The position numbers were made by a program, and so were the translations under genes. Below, piece by piece: positions 35,144 through 43,653 of a stretch of 64,000 nt of DNA. This stretch comes from Jiangella alba (GTDB taxonomy: Bacteria; Actinomycetota; Actinomycetes; Jiangellales; Jiangellaceae): NCBI RefSeq assembly GCF_900106035.1, contig NZ_FNUC01000004.1:496001-560000 (forward strand), read 5' to 3'. Below the pieces are notes generated by a model that saw only the letters and a list, made by a program, of their open reading frames with translations, did not search any database and was not told where the DNA came from. Within the stretch, counting starts at the first letter, position 1; every line of letters starts with the position of its first letter.

Positions 35144-35260
35144 CGCATCACCTCAGCACGCCGGCCGACAGCCCACACCGGCCGCCTCGCACCCGTAACC
35201 TCACGCGCGCCGGCGGCCACCTCACCGTCGTCGCCCCACCGGCCAGACGTCGTCATCGCA

Positions 35261-35956
35261 TCAGTCCCGTCCCTGCCAGGTGCAGATGCAGATCTCGTTC
35301 CCCTCGGCGTCGGCCAGCACCCAGAACGCCGGCGCCCGCCCGTCGTTCACCAGCCGTCCGCCGGCGTCGAGCGCCGCCGCGAGCCGTCGCCGGGCCTCGT
35401 CGTGCGGGACGCTGAGGTCGATGTGGATGCGGTTGCGCTGCGGCCGCGGCGCGTCCATCTGCTGGAACCAGACCGCCGGCCCCTGCCCGAGTGGGTCGAC
35501 CAGCGCGTCCGTCGGGCCGTCCAGCCCGGGTTCGTCGTCGTACGCCAGCACGGCCTTCCAGAACGGCCGGACGGCCGGGATGTCGAGCGCGTCGATGGCG
35601 ATCTCGAGCGACTGCTCCGACCGCGGCCGCCCGCCGACCGCGGGGTCGGCCTCGCGCCCGGCCGCCCGCAGCGCCGTCGTGATGCGCGCCGCGGCGTCGA
35701 CGTCGACGCTGGTGACGTTCGCCAGCGCGGCGTCCTGCAGGCTGAGCAGCACGCGTCCCGGCCGCAGGTCGGCCTGCAGGTGACCCTCGGCCGCCGGTCC
35801 CGCCGCGCGCACCGCCGTGGCCGTCACCTCGACCGCCTCGGCCGGCGACTCCACCGCCACGCCGGTGTGGAAGCGCGCCAGGAGGTACCGCCAGCCCAGG
35901 TGCTCGACGGCGACGGACGCCTCGGGCCGGCGCAGCGGTCGCGCGGTGTCGTCCAT
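35261..35956 (-). CDS. fusion of pterin-carbinolamine-dehydratase-like and glyoxalase/VOC domains
   Basis: This is a 231-residue protein from ATG 35956. Residues 1-105 follow the fold pattern of 4a-carbinolamine dehydratases (LGWRYLLARFHTG, then GHLQADLRPGRVLLSL, then TSVDVDAAARITTAL), but the catalytic HHP-type motif is replaced by GHLQ. Residues 115-230 form a glyoxalase-like domain (IAIDALDIPAVRPFWKAVL, NRIHIDLSVPHDEA, WVLADAEGNEICICTW). The combination is typical of an actinobacterial VOC subgroup with no known reaction. It is divergent from a phosphotransferase gene, with 70 bp between. Confidence 0.75.
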   Translation of the reverse strand: MDDTARPLRRPEASVAVEHLGWRYLLARFHTGVAVESPAEAVEVTATAVRAAGPAAEGHLQADLRPGRVLLSLQDAALANVTSVDVDAAARITTALRAAGREADPAVGGRPRSEQSLEIAIDALDIPAVRPFWKAVLAYDDEPGLDGPTDALVDPLGQGPAVWFQQMDAPRPQRNRIHIDLSVPHDEARRRLAAALDAGGRLVNDGRAPAFWVLADAEGNEICICTWQGRD

Positions 35957-36026
35957 CGGGCCATGCTCGCACGTGGGTCCGACAGCATGACTACCATGCG
36001 GTCCGACCCACCTGGGGAGTCCGAGC

Positions 36027-37208
36027 GTGCACCATCCACTGACCGCCGCGCGACGAGACGCCGTCCTGCACGGGTTGACCGCGATCTGCGGGCGACGACC
36101 GGTGGTCGTGGCGGCGGACGGAGTCGGCCACCACTGGGCGCCGGTGACCCGGCTGGTGTTCGACCGCGACCTGCCCGGGGTGGGCGGCTCGGTCATCGTG
36201 AAGACGAGGCGCGTCGACGGTGCGGGGCACGGCGGGCCGGCGTACCTGCGGCGCGAGGTCGCCGGGTTGCGGACGCTCGGGCGGAGCGAGATCGCCGCGC
36301 GGGTGATCCTCGCCGACGACGAGGCCGGCGTCGTCGTGCAGTCCGACCTCGGGACGTGGCCGACGCTGGAGCAGGTGCTCCTCGGCGACGACCGCGCACG
36401 AGCGGCCGCGGCGATGGTGGCGTACGGCCGCGCCGTCGGGCGGCTCCACGCGAGCACGTCGGGACGCCGCGCCGACCACGAGGCGGCCCTGGCCGAGTTC
36501 GGCGCGGCCGACGTCACGACCGGCGGCGACTCCGGGACGCGCGGCACGCGTCGCTGGTCCGCGGTCGAGGCTGCCTGCGCCGACCTCGGCCTCCCGGACG
36601 CCCGGATCGCGCGGGACGACCTCGCGTTCGTCCGCTCGCAACTCGACGACCCGGGCGCCTTCGCGGCCCTGGTGCACGACGACCTCAACCCGACCAACGC
36701 GCTCGTCACCGAGCACGGCGTGCGGCTGGTCGACTTCGAGGGCAGCCGCTACGGGCACATCGGCTTCGACGTCTCGTTCCTGCACTACCCCTTTCCTCAC
36801 CACAGCCCGAACTGGTCGGTCCTGCCGGTCGACGTCGTCGATGACGCCGACCGCGCGTACCGAGCGGTGCTGGCGGAGTCGCTTCCGGCCGACGTGTGGC
36901 CGGCGTACGACGAGATGCTCGCGGTCGGCGCGGCCACCGCGCTGGCGGGCCGGGTGACCCGCCTTCCGCTGATCGCGCAGACGGACCAGTCGGCGTACGA
37001 CAGCTGGCGGCGGCGCGCCCAACTGGTTCAGCAGCTCGGGGTGTTCCGGCGGCTCGCCGCCCGGGCCGGCATCCTGCACGACCTCGCGGTCTGGTCCGCC
37101 GAGTTGGCCGATGCGATGGTGCGGCGCTGGCCGGACGCCGGCGCACCGCCACCTCGCCTCTATCCGGCGTTCGCGGGGACGCGCTCGGCTTCCGCCTCCT
37201 CCGGCTGA
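36027..37208 (+). CDS. aminoglycoside-phosphotransferase-like kinase
   Basis: This is a 393-residue protein from GTG 36027. The kinase-like lobe has VIVKTRR (ATP-binding Lys), the catalytic loop VHDDLNPTNAL (H-D-D-L-x-x-x-N) and the metal-binding LVDFEGSRYG. This places it in the APH/choline kinase group, which phosphorylates small hydroxylated or amino compounds. The substrate cannot be told. It stands alone. Confidence 0.85.
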   Translation: MHHPLTAARRDAVLHGLTAICGRRPVVVAADGVGHHWAPVTRLVFDRDLPGVGGSVIVKTRRVDGAGHGGPAYLRREVAGLRTLGRSEIAARVILADDEAGVVVQSDLGTWPTLEQVLLGDDRARAAAAMVAYGRAVGRLHASTSGRRADHEAALAEFGAADVTTGGDSGTRGTRRWSAVEAACADLGLPDARIARDDLAFVRSQLDDPGAFAALVHDDLNPTNALVTEHGVRLVDFEGSRYGHIGFDVSFLHYPFPHHSPNWSVLPVDVVDDADRAYRAVLAESLPADVWPAYDEMLAVGAATALAGRVTRLPLIAQTDQSAYDSWRRRAQLVQQLGVFRRLAARAGILHDLAVWSAELADAMVRRWPDAGAPPPRLYPAFAGTRSASASSG

Positions 37209-37352
37209 CCCACCGCGTCGGCGGCTGACGACGTCACGCGGTCGCCGCCGGGCCGTGCCCTTTTCGAGCCCTCGGGCGATGGCACCGGTGAACGTCGTCG
37301 CGCAACGAGGATGGAGGGGCACGATGGACGCGGCTCGGTTGACGGGTCAGGG

Positions 37353-37574
37353 GTGAGACCGGTGCCCTCCGAGGGCCAGAGCGCCGATGCGCGCCCGGCG
37401 CCGTCGTACCGGGCGTTCTGCCCGGTCTGCAACACGTCCGGCCGCAGGTTCTCGTCCTACGGCAGCGCTGAGCACGTAGCCCAGGGACACGCCGACAAGT
37501 ACGGCCACCCCACCCACGTCATCGACCAGTACGGCATTCGCGTCGTCGGCTCGGACCGGACGCCGGGCCGCTAG
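37353..37574 (+). CDS. small zinc-ribbon-like protein
   Basis: The 73-residue reading frame contains YRAFCPVCNTSGRRF and then HVAQGHADKYGHP, a CPVC knuckle plus three histidines that could bind zinc. GTG 37353 overlaps, as GTGA, the stop of a 10-codon leader frame (ATG 37324, preceded by GGAGGGG). This frame may therefore be translated by coupling. An in-frame ATG at 37311 is an alternative start. The 3' end overlaps the convergent MFS gene by 4 bp. Function unknown. Confidence 0.55.
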   Translation: MRPVPSEGQSADARPAPSYRAFCPVCNTSGRRFSSYGSAEHVAQGHADKYGHPTHVIDQYGIRVVGSDRTPGR

Positions 37575-38953
37575 CTCGCCGCCGGGACCGCGTCGCCGGC
37601 CGGACCGCGGACGGCGGCGTCGAGGTCCGTCCGGAGCGCGAACGGCACGAACGCCGCCAGCACCGCCACCCCGAGCACCGTCGCCGCCACGAACGCCGTC
37701 CGCAGCCCCCACACCTCCGCGATGACGCCGGCCAGGGCAGCGCTCGCCGGGATGACGCCCCAGCTGATCATCCGCGACGCCGAGTAGATGCGGCCGAGCA
37801 GTTCAGGCGGCGACAGGTTCTGCCGGATCGTGCCCGCGAGGATGCGCCAGATGCTCGACCCCGCCCCCGCGACGACGGCGCCGCCCGCGACCGCCCAGAT
37901 CCCGGCGTCGAACGCGACCGGCGCCACGAACAGGACCGTCCCGACGGCGTCGGCGATCATCAGGCGGGTGGTGCCGACCCACCGGCGCAGCGGCTCGACC
38001 AGCACCGACGCGATCAGCCCGCCGACCGCCATCCCCGTCAGCAGCAGCCCGTACTGCGCGGCCGTCAACCCCAGCGGTCCCGGCTCGACGACGTAGACGA
38101 CGAGCAGCGCGGTCGCCACCGCCCAGACCACGTTCATGGCCGCCGTGAACAACGTCAGGGTCCGCACGACCGGCTCGCGCCACAGGAACCGGAACCCGGC
38201 GACCAGCTCGCCCCGCCTGCGGCCGGCCGACGGGGCCGCTTCGGTGCTGCCGGCGCCGGCGGACGATCCGGGCGACGCCCCGGGGCCGGCGGCTTCGGCC
38301 CGGGCCGCGACGATGGAGCCCGCTTCGGCCGCGAGGGGGTCCGCTCCGGCCGGTGCGGCGGGAGCGGGCGCCGGGCGGTGCAGCGTCATCATGAGCACCC
38401 CGGCGACGGCGACGAGGTAGAGCGCCGCGCTGGCGCCGGTCGCCAGGGCGAGGGTCGCGCCGGCCAGCAGACCGGCGAGCGGCGGGCCGGCCAGCTGGTT
38501 CGTCACGTTGATGGTCGCCTCGATGCGCGCGTTCGCCCGGCTTCGCCCGGCCGGCTCGACGACCAGCGGGATGGTCGAGGTCAGCGCGGTGTCGACCAGC
38601 GTCTCGGCCACGCCGAGCAGCACCGCGGCGACCAGGATCAGCGGCAGCGTCAGCGCGTCGATCAGGAAAGCGGCCGTGACCCCGCCCAGCACCAGTCCGC
38701 GCACCACGTTCACCGTGGTCAGCAGCGCTCGCCGGTCGACGCGGTCGACGATCCAGCCCGCGTGCAGCCCGAACACCGGCCACGCGAGCGTCAGCGCCGC
38801 CGTCACCGCCGCGACGCCACCGGCGGACGCGTCGACGGCGATCGCCAGCAACGGCAGCACGAACAGCGCCATGCCGTCGCCGAGGTTCGCCGCCCCGGTA
38901 CCGAACCACAGCCCGTTGAACGACCGGCCCAACGAGACCGGGAGCGCACGCAT
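37571..38953 (-). CDS. MFS transporter
   Basis: This is a 460-residue MFS_3-type protein. ATG 38953 is chosen over 38971 because GGGTGAG lies 8 bp upstream. It has 12 predicted spans (LPVSLGRSFNGLWFGTGAAN; VDRVDRRALLT after span 2) and a long Ala/Gly/Pro-rich central loop of about 60 residues. It is divergent from a CGNR regulator gene 99 bp away, a common arrangement in which the regulator controls the exporter. Substrate unknown. Confidence 0.85.
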   Translation of the reverse strand: MRALPVSLGRSFNGLWFGTGAANLGDGMALFVLPLLAIAVDASAGGVAAVTAALTLAWPVFGLHAGWIVDRVDRRALLTTVNVVRGLVLGGVTAAFLIDALTLPLILVAAVLLGVAETLVDTALTSTIPLVVEPAGRSRANARIEATINVTNQLAGPPLAGLLAGATLALATGASAALYLVAVAGVLMMTLHRPAPAPAAPAGADPLAAEAGSIVAARAEAAGPGASPGSSAGAGSTEAAPSAGRRRGELVAGFRFLWREPVVRTLTLFTAAMNVVWAVATALLVVYVVEPGPLGLTAAQYGLLLTGMAVGGLIASVLVEPLRRWVGTTRLMIADAVGTVLFVAPVAFDAGIWAVAGGAVVAGAGSSIWRILAGTIRQNLSPPELLGRIYSASRMISWGVIPASAALAGVIAEVWGLRTAFVAATVLGVAVLAAFVPFALRTDLDAAVRGPAGDAVPAAS

Positions 38954-39052
38954 CGGATTCTCACCCTTCATCGCCGTTTGACTGGTAGTAGTTCTGGCAC
39001 ACGTCGTTCTTACCTGTCAACGCCTGATGAACGGTGAGATATTCTGGCCTGC

Positions 39053-39622
39053 ATGACCGACGTCGAACTGGTCGGCAACGCGCTCTGCCTCGACTTCGCG
39101 AACACCGTCAACGCGCGCCCGGTCGCCCGGCGCGACTGGCTGGCGTCGCCGGACGAGGTCGTGACGTGGGCGCGCGCCGTCGGGCACCCCGTCGACGGCG
39201 ATCCGAGTCTGCGGTTCACGCTCCCGGTCGCCCGCGAGCTGCGCGAGACCGTGTTCCGGGTGTTCCAGCCGCTGGCGCACGGCGAACGGCCGGCGCCCGA
39301 CGATCTGGACGTGGTGCACGGCATGCACACGGAGGGCATCGCGCGCGGCCGCTTCGTCGACGACGGCGAGACGTTCCGGATGTCGTGGGCGCAGCCGCAG
39401 ACGTTGCGCGTGCTGATCTGGGAGGTCGCGGCGTCGGCGATCGGGCTGCTCACGCAGGGACCGCTGCACCGCCTCGGCGACTGCCCGTCGTGCCACTGGC
39501 TGTTCCTCGACACCAGCAAGAACGGCCGGCGCCGCTGGTGCAGCATGGCCACCTGCGGCTCGCGCGACAAGTCACGCCGCTACTACGCCGCCCACGGCTC
39601 CGGAGACGACGCCGACGGCTGA
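39053..39622 (+). CDS. CGNR zinc-finger (stress-induced) transcription factor
   Basis: This 189-residue protein has the ABATE domain (LVGNALCLDFANTVNARP, DWLASPDEVVTWA). It is followed by a C-terminal CGNR-type zinc finger: C-x2-C in DCPSCHWLFLD, then RRRWCSMATCGSRDKSRRYY, with the usual CGNR spelled CGSR. These proteins bind DNA. Divergence from the MFS gene suggests control of that exporter. Confidence 0.9.
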   Translation: MTDVELVGNALCLDFANTVNARPVARRDWLASPDEVVTWARAVGHPVDGDPSLRFTLPVARELRETVFRVFQPLAHGERPAPDDLDVVHGMHTEGIARGRFVDDGETFRMSWAQPQTLRVLIWEVAASAIGLLTQGPLHRLGDCPSCHWLFLDTSKNGRRRWCSMATCGSRDKSRRYYAAHGSGDDADG

Positions 39623-39828
39623 GATCTGGGGCTTGCTGGCTGCCGTTCCGACCGCTGGGCACCAGAGCGGCAGCGGCCCGCGCCCGGCAACCGAACGTGA
39701 CGGCGGCTCCGGCAGCATCCCGACGGTCGGGGCCAGCGCGGCAAGACCGCCGGCATCCCGGCAGCTGGGCCAGCGCGCCTAGACCGGGGCGGCATCCCGG
39801 CGGAGGGTCGAAACCTGCTGACCGCCGT

Positions 39829-39855
39829 TGGGGCCCGGCACGGCGCCGGGCCCCA
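39829..39855. terminator. hairpin terminator between convergent genes
   Basis: TGGGGCCCGGC (39829-39839) and GCCGGGCCCCA (39845-39855) pair perfectly around a 5-nt loop. The rest of 39623-39828 holds no gene. Confidence 0.75.
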
Positions 39856-39865
39856 GCGGACTACG

Positions 39866-41233
39866 TCACGGCCGCGACCGGTGGAAGTCGCGGCGGCACT
39901 CCTTGAGGTCGACGGTGACGGTTTCGCCGAGGTCGACGTTGACGGGGACGGTCTGGAGGACGGTGCCGTCGGGGCGTTCGCAGGTCAGGATCCACGGCTC
40001 CTCGTAGAACCCGGTCTGGAACCCGTGCACCCCGTCCTCCTGGTACGCCGGGATCGGCCGGTACGACGGGTTCACGGCCCACTCGAACTTGCCGTTCCGC
40101 CCGAGCGCGAGGTCAGACGTCAGCGTGGTCGTGAACGACGACGGCCGGGTGGCGCCGTCCGGCTGGGCGTAGGGGCTGGTGTACATGTCGAACGCCTTCG
40201 TGATGCGCAGCACGGCGCCCTTCGGCCCCTTGCCGTCGATGACGGCGTACTGGTCGGGGTCGGCGGCGGTCGCGAGCATGGTCGTCATCGCCTCGCGGTG
40301 CTCGTCGTACACGTCGAGCACCTGGGTCTCGTACGTCCGCGCGACACCCGCGTCGGGGCAGGTCTCGGTGGTCAGCGCGAGCCCGCGGGTGGCGTAGTAG
40401 GCCCAGTCGATCGCCTCACCGGTCGTCTCGTAGTCCTCCGCCGACGGCAGCGCCTTGTAGCCCGGGCCGTAGATCGACGCGACCTCGGACGCGAGCGCAT
40501 GCAGCCGGTCGACGTCCTGGGCGGGCCCGGCGGCGAGCTGCAGCGGCGGGTACAGGACGACCTGGATGCAGGTGTGCTGGGTGTTGAACACCGTCGCCTG
40601 CCGAGTCGACAGCAGCCACTCGATGTTCCGCGACTCCGGCTCCGACCACGCGGCCGCGCCGCCGGTCGAGATCGGCAGCCAGCCCAGGCCGTAGTTGCGG
40701 TTCATGTCGACGTTGGTGTCGGTCTGGCGGCGACCGCGCACGAACCCGTCGACGTTGACGATCGGCACGACGACGACGCGGGCGCGGTCGAGCAGCCGGG
40801 TGACCTCGCGGTCGCCGGCGGCGGCGCGCTGGACGAGGTCGATGGCGAACTCCATGGTCAGCTCGCCGCTCGGGAACTCGTTGCCGTGGTGCATGCCGAC
40901 GTCGACGAAGGTCGGCTTGCCGTCGTCGGCGTTGACGTTCGTGCTGATCTCGACGCCGCGGACGGTGCGCCCGGACGTCGTCGGGTAGGGCAGCGTGATC
41001 GGTTTGACGAGGTCGGGGTGGTCGGCGACCAGTTCGGCCAGGTCGGCCTCGTAGTCGGCCAGCGTGCGGTAGGCGGTGTTGCCGCTGGGCAGATCGGCGG
41101 CCGCGGTGGACGGCGCCGACGGCGACGCCGCACCCACGGCGGCGGGGACGGCGACCGCGGGGACGGCCAGGACGGCGGCCGCGGCCAGCATGACGGTGCG
41201 ACGACTCGAACGGGAGTGACCGGTACGTCTCAT
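39866..41233 (-). CDS. secreted M14 zinc carboxypeptidase
   Basis: This is a 455-residue protein with an N-terminal signal (RRTVMLAAAAVLAVPAVAVPA). The M14 zinc ligands are H and E in GMHHGNEFPSGE and a later H in FNTQHT. NVDGFVRGRR and NMNRNYG supply substrate-binding Arg/Asn, and the catalytic Glu is in LTTETCPDAG. A C-terminal domain of about 120 residues is beta-rich. It trims C-terminal residues from extracellular peptides or acts on peptidoglycan peptides. Confidence 0.9.
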   Translation of the reverse strand: MRRTGHSRSSRRTVMLAAAAVLAVPAVAVPAAVGAASPSAPSTAAADLPSGNTAYRTLADYEADLAELVADHPDLVKPITLPYPTTSGRTVRGVEISTNVNADDGKPTFVDVGMHHGNEFPSGELTMEFAIDLVQRAAAGDREVTRLLDRARVVVVPIVNVDGFVRGRRQTDTNVDMNRNYGLGWLPISTGGAAAWSEPESRNIEWLLSTRQATVFNTQHTCIQVVLYPPLQLAAGPAQDVDRLHALASEVASIYGPGYKALPSAEDYETTGEAIDWAYYATRGLALTTETCPDAGVARTYETQVLDVYDEHREAMTTMLATAADPDQYAVIDGKGPKGAVLRITKAFDMYTSPYAQPDGATRPSSFTTTLTSDLALGRNGKFEWAVNPSYRPIPAYQEDGVHGFQTGFYEEPWILTCERPDGTVLQTVPVNVDLGETVTVDLKECRRDFHRSRP

Positions 41234-41386
41234 GAAGGCGTTCCTCTCCGCAGAACCGACAGGGGGGCAGGACCAGTCAAGATCGACCGATGTCCGCCGA
41301 GGTTATCGTTTTGTGACGTTTCGCACGAGAGGTATGGCATGTCACGTGGTGGGGATTGAGTCCGGACCCGGCGCTACATTGCGGCC

Positions 41387-42187
41387 ATGTCCGAGCCCGA
41401 GGCGCCGACCCCGCCGGCCGAGCGGAACCCGTACGCCACGCCCACGCCCGGGCCGCCCTCCTACGGTGAGCACCGCGCCGCCGCCGCGCGCCGGCCGATG
41501 CCGTACGCCCCCGCCGGAACGCCGTACGGCCCGCCGAGCCCCTGGCCGGTCGCACCGCCGCCGGAACCCGTGCCGGGCACGAGCGGCATGGCCACCGCGG
41601 CACTCGTGTTCGGCATCATCGGCGGCATCCCGCTGGCGATCATCTTCGGCGTCATCGCTCTCGGCCGCACGGCGAACGGCCGTCAGCAGGGCCGCGGGCT
41701 GGCCATCGCGGGCCTGATCTGCGCCGGCCTCTGGCTGGCGGGTCTCGTGACGGCCGGGGTCTACGCCACGGTCAGCGAGCCCGACCGCGACGACGCCGGC
41801 CAGATCACCGACGAGGGCTCGCTGTCGGCCTTCGACGTCGAGATCGGCGACTGCGTCAACGGCGTGCGCGACATCGAGGCCGACAGCTACGTCAGGTCGC
41901 TGCCGGCCGTCCCGTGCTCCGAACCGCACGAGGCCGAGGTGTACGCACAGTTCGACCTCACCGGCGACGCCCACCCGGGTACCGACGGCGTCGTCGCCCA
42001 GGCGGACCAGCGCTGCGCCGACGCGCTGTACACCTACTCGACCCGGGCCTACGACGACCCGAACGTCGGCCTCTTCTACCTGTATCCCGACGAGCGCGCC
42101 TGGCCGCAGGACCGATCGGTGGTCTGCATCGCCGTCGCCATCGAGGGCACGCTCACCGGCAGCCTGGCGGAGCAGACGGGGACCTGA
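41387..42187 (+). CDS. DUF4190 membrane protein with septum-formation-like extracellular domain
   Basis: This is a 266-residue protein. Residues 1-65 are Pro/Ala-rich and cytoplasmic. Two membrane spans follow (MATAALVFGIIGGIPLAIIF and AIAGLICAGLWLAGLVTAGV), separated by GRTANGRQQGRG as in DUF4190 proteins. Residues 140-260 form an extracellular domain with four cysteines (GDCVNG, VPCSEPHEAEVYA, QRCADAL, VVCIAVA), the pattern of actinobacterial septum-formation-type domains. It ends 21 bp before the iron box, and nothing in it suggests a role in siderophore synthesis. Confidence 0.8.
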   Translation: MSEPEAPTPPAERNPYATPTPGPPSYGEHRAAAARRPMPYAPAGTPYGPPSPWPVAPPPEPVPGTSGMATAALVFGIIGGIPLAIIFGVIALGRTANGRQQGRGLAIAGLICAGLWLAGLVTAGVYATVSEPDRDDAGQITDEGSLSAFDVEIGDCVNGVRDIEADSYVRSLPAVPCSEPHEAEVYAQFDLTGDAHPGTDGVVAQADQRCADALYTYSTRAYDDPNVGLFYLYPDERAWPQDRSVVCIAVAIEGTLTGSLAEQTGT

Positions 42188-42208
42188 CCAGATCGCTTGC
42201 AGTCTGGG

Positions 42209-42227
42209 TTAGGTTAGGCAAACCTAG
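42209..42227. promoter_or_regulatory. DtxR/IdeR/DmdR iron box
   Basis: TTAGGTTAGGCAAACCTAG is a near-perfect copy of the 19-bp iron box recognised by DtxR-family repressors (consensus TTAGGTTAGGCTAACCTAA). It lies 37 bp upstream of the siderophore operon start codon. The operon is therefore expected to be repressed by iron-loaded regulator. Confidence 0.92.
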
Positions 42228-42264
42228 TTGACTGTCGATCATTCCCCGTGAAAGGACCGCGCCC

Positions 42265-43653
42265 GTGGCGTACCACGAGGGTCTCAGGCTCGCCGAACCG
42301 CCGGCAACCGGAACCGCCGAAACCGCCGATGACCTGCTGGAACGCCAGCGCCACCGAGAATCCTCCGCCCGCTCCTACCCGCGCCGGCTGCCCGTCGCGC
42401 TCGCGTCGGCCCAGGGGTCCACCGTCCGCGACCACCACGGCCGCGAGTACCTCGACTGCCTCGCCGGCGCCGGTGCGCTGGCCCTCGGCCACCACCACCC
42501 GGTCGTCGTCCAGGCGCTGCGGGACGCGCTCGACGAGGGAACGCCGCTGTCGACGCTGGACCTGCCGACGCCGGTCCGGGACCGGTTCGTCGAGCAGCTG
42601 TTCGCCGTCCTGCCCGAGCACCTGCGCGACGGGCGCGTCCTGTTCTGCGGCCCGACCGGCGCCGACGCCGTCGAGGCCGCGGTCAAGCTGGCCCGCACCG
42701 CCACCGGCCGCTCCGGCCTGGTCGCGTTCGGCGGCGCCTACCACGGTATGACGCAGGGCACGCTCGCGCTCACCGGCCGCAAGTCAGTGAAGGAGCCGCT
42801 GGGCACGCTCCTGCCCGACGTCCATCATCTGCCGTTCCCGACGGCGTTCCGCTCGCCCTTCGGCCTCGAGGACGGCGCCGCGATGGCCGGCCGGCTGGTC
42901 GAGTGGGCGCTGACGGACGACCTCAGCGGCATCGCGACGCCGGCCGCCGTCATCGCCGAGCCGGTGCAGGGCGAGGGCGGCGTGCACCCCATGCCCGCGA
43001 CGTTCGCCGCGACCGTCCGGCGCAGCACCCGGGCCACCGGCACCGTCCTCATCGCCGACGAGGTGCAGACGGGGCTCGGCCGCACCGGCGACCTGTGGGC
43101 GAGCGACGCGATCGGGCTGGACCCGGACGTCCTGGTGCTGTCGAAGGCGATCGGCGGCGGCCTGCCGCTGGCGGTCATCGTCCACCGTGGCGAGCTGGAC
43201 GGCTGGCAGCCGGGCGCGCACGCGGGCACGTTCCGCGGCCAGACGCTGGCGCTGGCGGCGGGCGCCGCCACGATCCGCGAGGTGGTCCGCGCCGGGCTGG
43301 CGCAGCGGGCCCGCGAAGCCGGCCGCCGTCTGACCGAAGGGCTGCTCACCGTCGCCGCGGACGACCCGCGGGTCGGGCACGTGCGCGGCCGCGGCCTCAT
43401 GGCCGGCGCCGAGCTGGTCGACCCGGGCGTGGTCGACGCCGACGGGGTCCCGGTGCCGGACGGCTGGCTGGCCGGCCGCGTCCAGCGGGCGATGCTCGAC
43501 CGAGGCGTCATCGTCGAGGTCGGCGGCAGCCACGACGCCGTCGTCCGGTTCCTGCCGCCGCTGGTCATCACCGACGAGGAGATCGACCGCGTGATCGACG
43601 CGTTCGGCGCGGCGCTGCGGGCCGTCCACGCCGAGGACGGGTCCGAGCGGTGA
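42265..43653 (+). CDS. rhbA: diaminobutyrate-2-oxoglutarate aminotransferase (RhbA-like)
   Basis: This is a 462-residue class-III PLP aminotransferase from GTG 42265. It has PTGADAVEAAVKLARTATGR, the PLP-contacting DEVQTGLGRTG and the Schiff-base Lys in LVLSKAIGGGLPLAV. The closest functional group is the 2,4-diaminobutyrate aminotransferases, which make L-2,4-diaminobutyrate from aspartate semialdehyde. It is the first gene of a six-gene operon behind an iron box and is coupled by a GTGA overlap to a decarboxylase. Together they give 1,3-diaminopropane. The assignment is firm on family and strong on pathway because of gene order. Confidence 0.87.
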   Translation: MAYHEGLRLAEPPATGTAETADDLLERQRHRESSARSYPRRLPVALASAQGSTVRDHHGREYLDCLAGAGALALGHHHPVVVQALRDALDEGTPLSTLDLPTPVRDRFVEQLFAVLPEHLRDGRVLFCGPTGADAVEAAVKLARTATGRSGLVAFGGAYHGMTQGTLALTGRKSVKEPLGTLLPDVHHLPFPTAFRSPFGLEDGAAMAGRLVEWALTDDLSGIATPAAVIAEPVQGEGGVHPMPATFAATVRRSTRATGTVLIADEVQTGLGRTGDLWASDAIGLDPDVLVLSKAIGGGLPLAVIVHRGELDGWQPGAHAGTFRGQTLALAAGAATIREVVRAGLAQRAREAGRRLTEGLLTVAADDPRVGHVRGRGLMAGAELVDPGVVDADGVPVPDGWLAGRVQRAMLDRGVIVEVGGSHDAVVRFLPPLVITDEEIDRVIDAFGAALRAVHAEDGSER

